This document shows positions 1 to 7,188 of a stretch of 35,571 nt of DNA, piece after piece (position 1 is the first letter of the stretch; each line of letters opens with the position of its first letter). This DNA is from Spirillospora albida (GTDB lineage Bacteria > Actinomycetota > Actinomycetes > Streptosporangiales > Streptosporangiaceae). The notes beneath the pieces were generated by a model. That model worked only from the letters and a program-made list of their open reading frames with translations, was not told the DNA's origin and searched no databases. The stretch lies in the NCBI RefSeq assembly GCF_000718255.1, contig NZ_JOFJ01000027.1:1-35571 (forward strand). The letters are read 5' to 3'. The position numbers were made by a program, and so were the translations under genes.

Positions 1-7
1 GCGGTCA

Positions 8-54
8 GAAGGGCGTCCAGGTTTGTCTTCACACACTGATCATGGGCGCCCTTC
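8..54 (-). terminator. possible terminator hairpin downstream of the glucokinase gene
   Basis: Eight-base arms GAAGGGCG (8-15) and CGCCCTTC (47-54) are perfectly complementary across a 31-base loop, 41 bases past the glucokinase stop codon. There is no clear T-tract. The long loop makes this a weak call; the window starts too close to say what lies beyond. Confidence 0.3.
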
Positions 55-94
55 GCCATGCCCGCGGCCGGTTCAGCAAACCCCCATCAACGAT

Positions 95-874
95 CTAGGA
101 GGGGCGGACCTCGGCGGCCTCCCGGGGATGCGCGGCGGCGGCCGCCGCCATCGCCGCGCCCACGATTCCCGCGTTGTTGACGAGCGTCGCCGGGACGATC
201 GGCGCCCGCACCCCCGTGATCAGCGGGACGAACCGGTCGGCCCGCTTGCTCACCCCGCCGCCCAGGATGATCAGCGAGGGGCAGATCAGCGCCTCCAGCC
301 GCGACAGGTACCGGCCGAGCCGCTCCGCCCACTCGTCCCAGCCGAGCTTCTCCTCTTCGCGGATCCGCGCGGCCGCCCGCGTCTCCGCGTCATGGCCGTC
401 GATCTCCAGATGCCCGAACTCGGTGTTCGGGACGATCACACCGTCGGTGAACAGGGCGCTGCCGATGCCCGTCCCGAGGGTCAGCACGACCACCGTGCCG
501 CCCTTCCCGCGTCCCGCGCCGAGCCGCATCTCCGCGAGACCGGCCGCGTCGGCGTCGTTCAGCAGCGTCACGGGGCGCCCGGTCGCCTCCCGGAACAGCG
601 CCGCCGCGTCGAGCCCGATCCACTTCCGGTCGACGTTGGCCGCCGACATCGTCACCCCGCCGACCACCACACCGGGAAACGTCACCCCGACGGGGCCCGT
701 CCAGCCGAAGTGCTCCACGACGTCGCCGAGCACCTTCGCGACCGCGCGCGGGGTCGCCGGCTTCGGCGTCGGGAGCCGGAACCGCTCCCGCGTCAGCGCG
801 CCCTCCGCGGTGTCGACCGGAGCACCCTTGATCCCCGAGCCGCCGATGTCGATCCCGAGTGTTTCCTCGCCCAT
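95..874 (-). CDS. ppgK: polyphosphate glucokinase, ROK family
   Basis: Predicted cytosolic sugar kinase that phosphorylates glucose to glucose-6-phosphate using polyphosphate (and usually also ATP), feeding glycolysis. The 259-residue length fits actinobacterial PpgK. Visible motifs are the N-terminal phosphate-binding loop DIGGSGIKG (residues 9-17), NDAD (106-109) whose Asp is the expected catalytic base, the second phosphate loop LTLGTGIGSA (131-140), the sugar-contact motif EFGHLEIDG (152-160) and LGGGVSK (204-210). The ATG at 874 has an upstream AGGA. It lies 45 bp downstream of the SsgA-like gene on the same strand and could be cotranscribed with it. A plain ROK glucokinase using ATP only is the alternative; the short form lacking the ROK zinc motif favours PpgK. 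Confidence 0.88.
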   Translation of the reverse strand: MGEETLGIDIGGSGIKGAPVDTAEGALTRERFRLPTPKPATPRAVAKVLGDVVEHFGWTGPVGVTFPGVVVGGVTMSAANVDRKWIGLDAAALFREATGRPVTLLNDADAAGLAEMRLGAGRGKGGTVVVLTLGTGIGSALFTDGVIVPNTEFGHLEIDGHDAETRAAARIREEEKLGWDEWAERLGRYLSRLEALICPSLIILGGGVSKRADRFVPLITGVRAPIVPATLVNNAGIVGAAMAAAAAAHPREAAEVRPS

Positions 875-919
875 GACCCGATCCTGCCCGATCTTCGGGG
901 ATCCAAGGCGGGCCGGCGC

Positions 920-1333
920 TCAGGACGACCAGAGCAGGGTGGCCAGCTCGGTGTCGATGTCGATGAACTCGGGCTCCCGCCCCGCCGGGACGGCCTGGTA
1001 CGTCCGGTGCAGGAAATCGGCAAGCGGCGCCAGCGGGACCTCGAACAGGGCGTTGCCGAAAGGCGACGACAGCGCGATGTTCAGCGATCCGTCGTCGGTG
1101 CCCGGCCAGACCTCGACGTCCCCGTCCCCGACCTTGCGCACGATGCCGACGGTCAGCAGCTCCCGCGCGAAGATCCACTCGACGGGTTCGTCGTCGCCGA
1201 CGTAGAAGGCCATCCTGATGGCATAGGGGTCGTCCGCGGCGTACTGCAGCCCGGCGAGCAGGGGCACGGTGGTGCGGTCCGGGACGACGAGACGAAGGCC
1301 CAGCTCTGCTGAGATCGTGGTGCTGCTGTTCAT
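920..1333 (-). CDS. SsgA-like sporulation/cell division regulator (SALP family)
   Basis: The 137-residue protein has the length and layout of SsgB-type SALPs: TTISAELGLRLVVP at the N-terminus, DPYAIRMAFYVG, VEWIFARELL, DVEVWP, ALSSPFGNALFEVP and the C-terminal IDIDTELATLL. SALPs are actinomycete-specific and steer septum placement, FtsZ recruitment and spore-wall synthesis. The paralogue cannot be assigned from sequence alone. I place the start at the ATG at 1333, preceded by GAAGGA at a six-base spacing, because it gives the family length and because codons upstream lose the strong GC3 bias. An in-frame ATG at 1456 with a better ribosome binding site would add 41 residues (see that entry). 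Homology to the family is secure; the start is less so. Confidence 0.88.
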   Translation of the reverse strand: MNSSTTISAELGLRLVVPDRTTVPLLAGLQYAADDPYAIRMAFYVGDDEPVEWIFARELLTVGIVRKVGDGDVEVWPGTDDGSLNIALSSPFGNALFEVPLAPLADFLHRTYQAVPAGREPEFIDIDTELATLLWSS

Positions 1334-1453
1334 GGCCATTCCTTCATACGTCGGTGCCGCTGCGCGCGGGTGCTCCGTTGCTGTGCGGGATCCCTCCACA
1401 CGGATGTCCCCGCGATCTATGACGCCTAACTGCCGGAACTCCGTTGAACATTC

Positions 1454-1470
1454 CATCGTGACCGCCTCCT
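1454..1470 (-). promoter_or_regulatory. alternative upstream start with strong ribosome binding site for the SsgA-like gene
   Basis: On the minus strand AGGAGG (1470-1465) sits eight bases before an ATG (1456-1454) in frame with the SsgA-like gene. Translation from here would add 41 residues containing a rare TTA leucine codon (codon 10) and many A/T-ending codons. It may be a real long form, a relic, or part of a structured leader. Confidence 0.5.
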
Positions 1471-1635
1471 GTGACCCATCTCACTTCCTAAAAATCCCCT
1501 CCTGACCTGGGCAAAGACGGATCTTTCCGGCATGCGCCCCCAGCGTCGTGCACTCCGGTACGTCCCGCGGGGCCGGGGTACCGTGTGGTCGTGGGCGACC
1601 GCGGCGAACCGACGTCTGCCTTAAGGTGACAAATT

Positions 1636-2064
1636 GTGGTGACGAAACCCGAACCGAAGCTGCCCCCGGCGAAGGAGCCGGGACCGCTGCAGCGCTTCCG
1701 CGAAATGATCCGGAGGCATACCCTCCTCAACACCGCGTGGCAGATCGGCGTCTTCACGGTCGGCATGACCGTCCTCGCCGGCGGCCTCGTCATGATGGTC
1801 ACGCCCGGCCCCGGCATCGTCGGCATCGTCCTCGGCCTGGCGATCCTCGCCACCGAGTTCGCCTGGGCCCAGCGCGCCCTCCACCGCGCCAAGGCCGCCG
1901 CCGAGCGCGCCAAGGAGAAGGCCCTGGACCCCCGCAAGAAACGCCGCAACCTCATCGTCGGCATCACCTGCGGCATCCTCGGCGGCGCCGCCGTCGTGGC
2001 CTACCTGGTGGTCTACGACTACACCCTGCCCTGGAACATCGAAGACCCGAAGTTCTGGGACTGA
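1636..2064 (+). CDS. PGPGW/TIGR02611-type transmembrane protein
   Basis: Small integral membrane protein of 142 residues with unknown molecular function. A charged N-terminus (about 1-35) is followed by a hydrophobic hairpin (about 36-75) interrupted by the signature turn TPGPGI, then a basic Ala/Lys/Arg-rich helix (about 78-105) and a third membrane segment (about 106-127) ending in an acidic tail. The Pro-Gly-Pro-Gly turn between two membrane helices is the hallmark of the family annotated as TIGR02611 or PGPGW. The GTG at 1636 has AAGGTGA six bases upstream; the next codon is also GTG and could serve instead. It is divergent from the SsgA-like gene with about 300 bp between the assigned starts. 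Confidence 0.8.
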   Translation: MVTKPEPKLPPAKEPGPLQRFREMIRRHTLLNTAWQIGVFTVGMTVLAGGLVMMVTPGPGIVGIVLGLAILATEFAWAQRALHRAKAAAERAKEKALDPRKKRRNLIVGITCGILGGAAVVAYLVVYDYTLPWNIEDPKFWD

Positions 2065-2175
2065 CCGCTCGTCGTCCGCGGGCGCCCCCTTCGCCCGCGG
2101 TTGCGCGAAGACCCACCGGGATGCGCTAGAGTTTCCGACGTCGGAACGCCCCCGGAGGGCCACACCCGACGCCCG

Positions 2176-2247
2176 GGGCGATTAGCTCAGTGGGAGAGCG
2201 CTTCGTTCACACCGAAGAGGTCACTGGTTCGAACCCAGTATCGCCCA
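2176..2247 (+). tRNA. tRNA-Val (anticodon CAC)
   Basis: A complete cloverleaf can be folded by eye: acceptor GGGCGAT pairs with ATCGCCC (2240-2246) and discriminator A2247; D arm GCTC/GAGC; anticodon arm CTTCG-TTCACAC-CGAAG with anticodon CAC reading GUG; five-base variable loop; T arm ACTGG-TTCGAAC-CCAGT. The CCA end is not encoded (ACCC follows). Confidence 0.96.
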
Positions 2248-2260
2248 CCCCGATCCCATA

Positions 2261-2287
2261 GACCCTCCCGCGTTCTGCCGGAGGGTC
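2261..2287 (+). terminator. tRNA-Val terminator hairpin
   Basis: Perfect eight-base stem GACCCTCC (2261-2268) with GGAGGGTC (2280-2287), loop of 11 bases, followed by the T-rich stretch TCAGTGTTCTT. It begins 13 bases after the tRNA, which is the expected place for a transcription terminator. Confidence 0.7.
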
Positions 2288-2424
2288 TCAGTGTTCTTCC
2301 GGCCGCACGGCTCTCTTGAGGAGCGACGTTGCCGCCGGGGGCTGAGGTGATCTCCGCATGTATGCGTTCGACCAGGGGATGATGACCCCGGCTCGGCCAC
2401 CAGGGCGGATCGGGGAGGTGTCCG

Positions 2425-3354
2425 GTGAGCGCTCGTCCTCGGCGTTTTCTGCGCGCCGGTCTCGTGATGGTCATGTCCGTCGTGGTCGCGGGGTGCGGCG
2501 ACGACGCGGGCGACGGGGGGTCGGCTGAGCCGTCCGGCACACGTTCTGCGGCGCCGTCCGCGACGCCTTCCGCCAGTCCGTCCGTTGCGCCCTCCGATGG
2601 CGAGATCGATCCGGGGCATGTTCACGCCCTCGGTGTCGATCCGGCCGATGGGGCGGCCTACTTCGCCGCCCATACCGGGCTGTTCAAGATCGACGGTAAG
2701 GGGGGCGCGAGCCGGGTCGCGGGGCATAAGCCGGACATGATGGGCTTCGCCGTCGTGGGGCCGCGGACCTTCCTGGCCAGCGGCCATCCGGCGCCCGCCG
2801 ACATCGCCGAGGGCGCTCCGCATCACCTTGGGCTGATCCGTTCCCCGGACGCCGGCGCCACCTGGACGACGATCTCCGAGAAGGGCAAGGCCGACTTCCA
2901 CTCCCTCCAGCAGGCCGGTCCCGTCCTGTACGCGTACGACAGCCAGACGGGGGCCGTCCGGCACAGCAGGGACGGCGGCCGCACGTGGACCATCGGGGCG
3001 GTCCTGGGCGTGTACGACCTGGCGGCACACCGGGACCGGCCGGCCCGGGTGTACGCGACCACGCCTGACGGGCTTCAGGTGAGCGACGACTCCGGCGCCG
3101 CGTTCACGCCGGTTCGGGGAGCGCCGGAGCTGACCCATGTGGACGCGCTCGACGGGGGCGTCCTGATCGGCGTCGCACCTGGCGGGAGGGTGCGGGTCGG
3201 TGAGGGCCGCTCGTGGCGGAGCGCCGGCGCCGTGCCGGGCGGGCGGGTGATCGCCTTCACCGCCGTCGACCGCCGGAGGCTGCTGGCGGCGGGGGAGGAC
3301 GGCACGGTGTACGAGTCGCGTGACGGCCGTACCTTCGGCGTCGTCTACCGCTGA
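2425..3354 (+). CDS. secreted lipoprotein with BNR/sialidase-like beta-propeller (F510_1955-type glycosylhydrolase family)
   Basis: Predicted lipid-anchored extracellular protein of 309 residues. The signal peptide has a basic start, a hydrophobic core and the lipobox VVAGC with Cys24. A low-complexity Ser/Ala/Pro linker (about 30-58) follows. The mature domain carries propeller-type repeats: HVHALGVDPADG with AAHTGLFK, then Asp-box-like motifs SPDAGATWT, SRDGGRTWT, SDDSGAAFT and SRDGRTF. This pattern matches proteins annotated as F510_1955 family glycosylhydrolases; hydrolase activity is only a family label and no catalytic set can be pointed to. The GTG at 2425 follows GGGGAGGTG. The 3' end overlaps the convergent methionine aminopeptidase gene by 10 bp. 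Confidence 0.8.
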   Translation: MSARPRRFLRAGLVMVMSVVVAGCGDDAGDGGSAEPSGTRSAAPSATPSASPSVAPSDGEIDPGHVHALGVDPADGAAYFAAHTGLFKIDGKGGASRVAGHKPDMMGFAVVGPRTFLASGHPAPADIAEGAPHHLGLIRSPDAGATWTTISEKGKADFHSLQQAGPVLYAYDSQTGAVRHSRDGGRTWTIGAVLGVYDLAAHRDRPARVYATTPDGLQVSDDSGAAFTPVRGAPELTHVDALDGGVLIGVAPGGRVRVGEGRSWRSAGAVPGGRVIAFTAVDRRRLLAAGEDGTVYESRDGRTFGVVYR

Positions 3355-4130
3355 CTCGGCCGCGACGGCAGGGTGAGGATCTCGGCCCCGTCGTCGGTGA
3401 TCGCGATCGTGTGCTCGCTGTGGGCCGTCCGGCAGCCCGTAGCGCTCCGGAGCGTCCACCCGTCGGCGTCGGTGACGAGCCGGGCGGTGTCGGCCATGAC
3501 CCACGGCTCCAGCGCGAGCAGCAGCCCGGGACGAAGCTTGTACCCGCGCCGCGGGCGCCCGGTGTTCGGGACGTGCGGATCCTGGTGCATCGTCGATCCG
3601 ATGCCGTGGCCGCCGAACTCGGTGTTGATCGGATACCCCTCCTCGTGGAGGACGGAGCCGATGGCGTGGGAGATGTCGCCGACGCGGGCGCCGGGCCCGG
3701 CCGCGGCGATCCCCGCGCTCAGGGCGCGCTCCGTCGCCCTGATCAACGCGATGCTCTCCGGGGGCTTCGCGTCGCCCACGATGAAGCTGATGGCGGAGTC
3801 CGCGGCGACACCGCCCTTGGAGACGGCGAGGTCGAGGGTCAGCAGGTCGCCGTCGGCGAGCGTGCGGTCGTGCGGCCGTCCGTGCAGCACGGCGTCGTTG
3901 ACGGCCGTGCAGATGTAGTGCCCGAAGGGCCCGCGGCCGAAGGACGGCTCGTAGTCGACGTAGCAGGACTCCGCGCCGGCCTCCACGATCATGGACGCGG
4001 TCCACCGGTCGATGTCCAGCAGGTTCGTGCCGACCGTGGTACGGCCCTTCAGCGTGTGCAGGATGTCGGCGACGAGGGCGCCCGTCTCTCGCGCCCGCGC
4101 CAGTCCGGCGGCGTCCAGGATCTCGATCAC
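3345..4130 (-). CDS. map: type I methionine aminopeptidase
   Basis: Cytosolic metalloprotease that removes the initiator methionine from nascent proteins. With the start chosen here (261 residues) the five metal ligands of the family are all present: Asp100 (LTLDLAV), Asp111 (AADSA), His175 (GGHGIG), Glu208 (LALEPW) and Glu239 (AHSEHT). I prefer the GTG at 4130, which follows AGGAGAGGG at good spacing, over the ATG at 4169, which has no ribosome binding site. It has no N-terminal zinc-finger or SH3-binding extension. Secretory-operon map genes usually sit by secY/adk; this copy does not, so it is probably an additional paralogue. It is divergently transcribed from a small XRE regulator with a shared promoter region. 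Confidence 0.92.
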   Translation of the reverse strand: MIEILDAAGLARARETGALVADILHTLKGRTTVGTNLLDIDRWTASMIVEAGAESCYVDYEPSFGRGPFGHYICTAVNDAVLHGRPHDRTLADGDLLTLDLAVSKGGVAADSAISFIVGDAKPPESIALIRATERALSAGIAAAGPGARVGDISHAIGSVLHEEGYPINTEFGGHGIGSTMHQDPHVPNTGRPRRGYKLRPGLLLALEPWVMADTARLVTDADGWTLRSATGCRTAHSEHTIAITDDGAEILTLPSRPSQR

Positions 4131-4158
4131 GCGGTTCCCTCTCCTGCGTCCAATAACT

Positions 4159-4188
4159 ATCCCGGCCATATTATGCCGGTATTAGAAT
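4159..4188. promoter_or_regulatory. shared divergent promoter with candidate operator between map and the XRE gene
   Basis: Imperfect inverted repeat ATCCCGG (4159-4165) and CCGGTAT (4176-4182) with six of seven bases matching, separated by an A/T-rich ten-base spacer that stands out against the GC-rich surroundings. A -10-like TAGAAT (4183-4188) lies seven bases before the XRE ATG, and a -10-like CATAAT reads the other way. A plausible autoregulatory operator; assignment is inferred. Confidence 0.45.
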
Positions 4189-4194
4189 CGGGGC

Positions 4195-4482
4195 ATGGTC
4201 AGGTTGCCGCTCACCGTCGCGGAGGTCGAGCGCGGGCAGCGCCTCGGCGCCCTGCTGCGCCTCGCCAGGGGAGAGCGCTCGATGCTCGAGGTCGCGCTGG
4301 ACGCGCGCGTCTCGCCGGAGACGCTCCGGAAGATCGAGACGGGCCGGGTGGCGACCCCCGCCTTCCCGACCATCGCGGCGATCGCCGACGTCCTCGGGCT
4401 CTCCCTCGACGCGGTGTGGGCGGAGATCAACCGGCCCGAACTCGACCGGGGCCGAGACGCGCCCGAGCGGCTCGGCTCGTGA
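4195..4482 (+). CDS. small XRE-type helix-turn-helix regulator
   Basis: DNA-binding protein of 95 residues dominated by one Cro/C1-type helix-turn-helix domain (about 14-75): RLGALLRLARGERSMLEVAL, then VSPETLRKIETGRVATPAFPTIAAIADVLGLSLD. The recognition-helix motif SPETLRKIETG and PxxxTIAAIADVLG are typical of XRE. No sensor domain is visible. The ATG at 4195 has no convincing ribosome binding site, but a -10-like hexamer ends at 4188, so the transcript may begin at the start codon (leaderless). Its target may be the divergent map promoter or its own; both share the short intergenic region. Confidence 0.85.
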   Translation: MVRLPLTVAEVERGQRLGALLRLARGERSMLEVALDARVSPETLRKIETGRVATPAFPTIAAIADVLGLSLDAVWAEINRPELDRGRDAPERLGS

Positions 4483-4498
4483 GTCCCGCCGGCTGGAA

Positions 4499-4553
4499 CA
4501 CGTCGGCTCGTCGCGTCCGGATGGCTGTGGGCCGGTCGCGGCGAGCCGGTGTG
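4499..4553. terminator. bidirectional terminator hairpin between convergent genes
   Basis: A 17-pair stem (4499-4515 with 4537-4553; three pairs are G-U type, the rest Watson-Crick) closes a 21-base loop exactly between the convergent XRE and HPF-like genes. There is no T-tract, as is common for actinomycete terminators. Confidence 0.55.
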
Positions 4554-4578
4554 ATCACGCTGGAGCGGTGCGTCCGCG

Positions 4579-4965
4579 TCAGGCGGGGTGGGCTCCATGC
4601 GGGTGTCCTCCGCGGCGCGACTCCCAGTCGCGCGCCGTGCGCGCCAGCCGGGCGGCCAGCCGGTCGGCCGCGATGGCGATCGCCTCGTGGAGGGTGGGGG
4701 CCATGGCGTGCGCGTGCAGCGGCCGGCCGTTGACGTCGGCGTGCACCGACACCTCCGCCTGCCCGTCGGGCTTGTGGGAGGGCGCGACCCCGAGCGCGGT
4801 CCGGACGAGCAGGACCGGCTCGTGGGAGTGGGCGAGCACCCGCGTGAACACCTCGCGGGCCCGCTGCACTTCCGCGGTCGTGACGTCACCCGACAGCGTG
4901 AAGGTCATCGGCTGGGTGAGGGCTTCCACCGTGGGCTCCACGGTGACTCTGGCCTCGTGTCGCAT
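4579..4965 (-). CDS. HPF/RaiA-like ribosome-associated protein
   Basis: Predicted stress protein of 128 residues that would bind the 30S subunit and silence or preserve ribosomes. It shows an HPF-like alpha/beta fold pattern: FTLSGDVTTAEVQRAREVFTRVL, a hydrophobic strand VLLVRTALG, QAEVSVHADVNGRPLHAHA, and a C-terminal amphipathic helix TLHEAIAIAADRLAARL ending RDWESRRG. It lacks the long C-terminal dimerisation domain of long HPF. The family includes the DosR-controlled RafH (Rv0079) of M. tuberculosis, which fits its place beside universal stress genes. The ATG at 4965 follows AGGAG at seven bases; a longer frame to 5265 is spurious because it runs through the divergent regulatory region. 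Two DosR-like boxes and a long palindrome lie upstream. Confidence 0.75.
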   Translation of the reverse strand: MRHEARVTVEPTVEALTQPMTFTLSGDVTTAEVQRAREVFTRVLAHSHEPVLLVRTALGVAPSHKPDGQAEVSVHADVNGRPLHAHAMAPTLHEAIAIAADRLAARLARTARDWESRRGGHPHGAHPA

Positions 4966-5101
4966 GAGTGCTCCTGGACGGGAGTGGGGCGGTGGGCCGC
5001 CGGCGGGGTGCCGGGGCGTCGCTCCGGTTTCGGGTGCGTCACCACACTGGCGCCGATGGCCGCACCCGCCACAGAGACCTTCGTCCCGGCCTGTGGGCCG
5101 T

Positions 5102-5147
5102 TGGACCTGAGCCCCTTTTGGTCCCGGCATGCCGGGACCAAAAGCCC
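5102..5147. promoter_or_regulatory. divergent control region: 30-bp perfect palindrome flanked by two DosR-like boxes
   Basis: Between the divergent HPF-like gene and the first universal stress gene there is a perfect 30-bp palindrome (5115-5144) with core GGTCCCGGCATGCCGGGACC. Reading GGGAC-N4-GTCCC as the DosR half-site rule, 5102-5115 (TGGAC CTGA GCCCC) and 5134-5147 (GGGAC CAAA AGCCC) each match 8 of 10 positions, with centres 32 bp apart, about three helical turns. One box faces each gene. Binding by a DosR-type regulator is inferred. Confidence 0.55.
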
Positions 5148-5236
5148 TACGGTACGGCGCCGCCGCACAGTTGGCTGGAGGTGTGAACGAGAGGACCGCG
5201 CCTGCTGCAGGGCGCTCGCGGACGGCGGGAGCCGAA

Positions 5237-6112
5237 ATGGACGATCGACGGAAGAGCCGCGGCATCGTGGTGGGTTATGACGGTTCCGCGCAGAGCGAGA
5301 CCGCGGTGCGGTGGGCCGCCGCGGAGGCGCGGCTGCGGGTGGTTCCCCTGACCGTCTGCCACGCCTGGGAGGTCTACCTCGCGGGCGCCCCGATGGCGGT
5401 GCCCGTCGCGGACCTGCACGGAATGGCGCAGGACGTGCTGAACGCGGGAGCCGAGCTCGCCCGCAAGGAGGCGGACGAGGTGCAGGCGGTGCTCGGGCGG
5501 GGTGCCGCGGCGTCCGTGCTGATGGAGGCGGCCGAGGACGCGGAGCTCGTGGTGGTGGGCTCGCGTGGGCACGGCGGGTTCGCGGACCTCGTCCTGGGCT
5601 CCACGACGGCGGCGCTCGCGGCGCACGCGCCCTGCCCCATCGTCGCCACGCGGGAGGAGACCGGGGCCGGGCGGGACGGCTTCGGCGCAGTCGTGGTGGG
5701 CGTCGACGGCTCGCCTGCGTCGCTGGCGGCGCTGGAACTGGCGTTCGCCGAGGCGCATCTGCACCGGGCGGCGGTGCGGGCGGTGCTGGCCTGGCCTGCG
5801 TACGCCGAGGCGGGGACGCTGCCGCTGGTCGACATCGAGGGCCTGCGCGGGCTGGCGGGGGAGCGGCTCGCCGCGCTCGTCGCCCCGCTGGAGGAGCGGT
5901 ACCCCGGTGTGCCGGTGCGGACCGACGTGGTGACGGGTGCGCCGCGGGAGGTCCTGCTGGACGCGGCGGAGGGCGCGGGGCTCCTGGTGGTCGGGACGCG
6001 CGGGCTCGGTGGCTTCCGCGGCCTGCTCCTCGGGTCGGTGAGCCACGCGCTGCTGCACCACGCCCCCTGCGCCGTGGCGGTCGCCCACGCGGGTGCCGAC
6101 GGCGGTGCCTGA
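5237..6112 (+). CDS. universal stress protein, two tandem UspA domains
   Basis: Cytosolic stress protein of 291 residues made of two UspA domains (about 8-140 and 149-287). Each keeps the nucleotide-binding features: GYDGS then GSRGHGGFADLVLGST in the first, and GVDGS then GTRGLGGFRGLLLGS in the second, matching G-2x-G-9x-G-S/T of ATP-binding Usps. Tandem Usps are abundant in DosR-type hypoxia regulons, where they affect persistence and ATP sensing. I chose the ATG at 5237, preceded by GGGAG at suitable spacing. A GTG at 5183 abuts its purine-rich site too closely. It is followed after 61 bp by another Usp gene and is probably cotranscribed with it. The control region at 5102-5147 lies upstream. 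Confidence 0.92.
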   Translation: MDDRRKSRGIVVGYDGSAQSETAVRWAAAEARLRVVPLTVCHAWEVYLAGAPMAVPVADLHGMAQDVLNAGAELARKEADEVQAVLGRGAAASVLMEAAEDAELVVVGSRGHGGFADLVLGSTTAALAAHAPCPIVATREETGAGRDGFGAVVVGVDGSPASLAALELAFAEAHLHRAAVRAVLAWPAYAEAGTLPLVDIEGLRGLAGERLAALVAPLEERYPGVPVRTDVVTGAPREVLLDAAEGAGLLVVGTRGLGGFRGLLLGSVSHALLHHAPCAVAVAHAGADGGA

Positions 6113-6173
6113 CCGGGTCACCGCGCCGGCGTCGGAGGAGAGAGAGCCCGAGAGGGCGCAGGAGGGAAGATCC

Positions 6174-7016
6174 ATGCGAGCACCGATCGTCGTCGGAATC
6201 GATGGCTCCGCGCACGCCTGGCGGGCCCTGGACTGGGCGGCCGAACACGCCGCCCGGCACCGTCTCCCGCTGCTGCTCGTGCACGGCTCCCGGGCGCTGC
6301 TGCCCGACGGGAGCATTCCGGAGGACGCGCTCCGCCGGCTGACCGCCGAACGCGAGGACCTGCTCGCCGAGGCGCGCGAGTACGTGCTGAAGATCCACCC
6401 GGGCCTGGACGTCACGACGCGCCTGGTGCCGGCCGACGCGCGGCACGCGCTGGAGGAGGAGGGCGGGCGGGCCTCGCTGGTGGCCGTGGGGTCGCGGGGG
6501 CTCGGCGGGTTCGCCGGGCTGCTGCTGGGGTCCGTCGGCGCGTACACGGCGGCGCACGCGCGGTGCCCGGTGCTGGTCGTCTCCCATACCGCGCAGTACC
6601 CCACCGACGCGCCCGCGAGGATCGTGGTCGGGATCGAGGGCCGGCACGACGAGAACGCGGTCCTCGAGTGGGCCTTCACCGAGGCGGCGACGCGGGGGGC
6701 CGGGATCGTCGCATTGCACGCGGTGGGGGCGGAGTTCGGCGCTCCCCGCCGCCGGATGGCGGAGGACGCGGAGCTGTCGGAGGCCCTGGCGGGGTTCGGG
6801 GAGCGCTTCCCCGAGGTCCCGGTGGTGCGCGACATCTCCGACCGCCCTCCGGCGCAGGCCCTGGTGGACGCCTCCGAGGACGCCGCGCTCGTGGTGGTGG
6901 GCGCCCACCACGGCCGCGGTCCGGGCGGTATGGCGCTGGGGCGCGTCGACCACGCGGTCCTGCATCACGCGCACTGCCCCGTCGTGGTGGTGCCGCGACG
7001 CGACCCCGAGGGCTGA
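6174..7016 (+). CDS. universal stress protein, two tandem UspA domains
   Basis: Two-domain Usp of 280 residues. The first domain (about 1-140) has IVVGIDGS and an intact nucleotide loop GSRGLGGFAGLLLGS. The second (about 145-278) begins IVVGIEGRHDENA, so the usual Asp-Gly-Ser is changed to Glu-Gly-Arg, and its loop reads GAHHGRGPGGMALGR. The first domain is therefore the likely ATP-binding half, with the second more diverged. The ATG at 6174 follows AGGAGG at nine bases. The gene lies 61 bp after the preceding Usp on the same strand without a hairpin between them and is followed by a strong one. Confidence 0.9.
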   Translation: MRAPIVVGIDGSAHAWRALDWAAEHAARHRLPLLLVHGSRALLPDGSIPEDALRRLTAEREDLLAEAREYVLKIHPGLDVTTRLVPADARHALEEEGGRASLVAVGSRGLGGFAGLLLGSVGAYTAAHARCPVLVVSHTAQYPTDAPARIVVGIEGRHDENAVLEWAFTEAATRGAGIVALHAVGAEFGAPRRRMAEDAELSEALAGFGERFPEVPVVRDISDRPPAQALVDASEDAALVVVGAHHGRGPGGMALGRVDHAVLHHAHCPVVVVPRRDPEG

Positions 7017-7039
7017 TCCCGCTCCGGGCGGCCCCTCGA

Positions 7040-7080
7040 TGCGAAGGCGCCGAACCGTTTCCCGGTTCGGCGCCTTCGCA
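7040..7080 (+). terminator. strong terminator hairpin after the Usp pair
   Basis: Perfect 18-bp stem (7040-7057 with 7063-7080) around a five-base loop TTTCC, starting 24 bases after the Usp stop codon. There is no T-run, so it would act as an I-shaped actinomycete terminator. It separates the Usp operon from the flavodoxin promoter. Confidence 0.8.
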
Positions 7081-7091
7081 CGTCGCGACGC

Positions 7092-7105
7092 GGGCCGAAG
7101 GTCCC
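7092..7105. promoter_or_regulatory. DosR-like box upstream of the flavodoxin gene
   Basis: GGGCC GAAG GTCCC matches the GGGAC-N4-GTCCC half-site rule at 9 of 10 positions, 84 bp before the flavodoxin start and 12 bp after the preceding terminator hairpin. Inference from similarity to the much better box at 7706-7729. Confidence 0.55.
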
Positions 7106-7188
7106 CGATCCGGTGGACCCGCGGCCTCTGGCCCGCGCGGCGGCGCGGGGGGAAGCTGAAGGTGCGAGCCACCGATGAGGAGGGGGTC

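Noticed and set aside
23..1312. 429-codon plus-strand frame across the left end
   Set aside because: Antisense to the glucokinase and SsgA-like genes; no recognisable domain and Arg/Pro/Asp-rich composition.
2101..2319. 72-codon ORF over tRNA-Val
   Set aside because: It overlaps the tRNA completely and has no protein features.
5115..5144. The 30-bp palindrome as a transcription terminator
   Set aside because: It lies between the 5' ends of divergent genes, where no transcript needs ending, and carries DosR-like half-sites; an operator is more economical.
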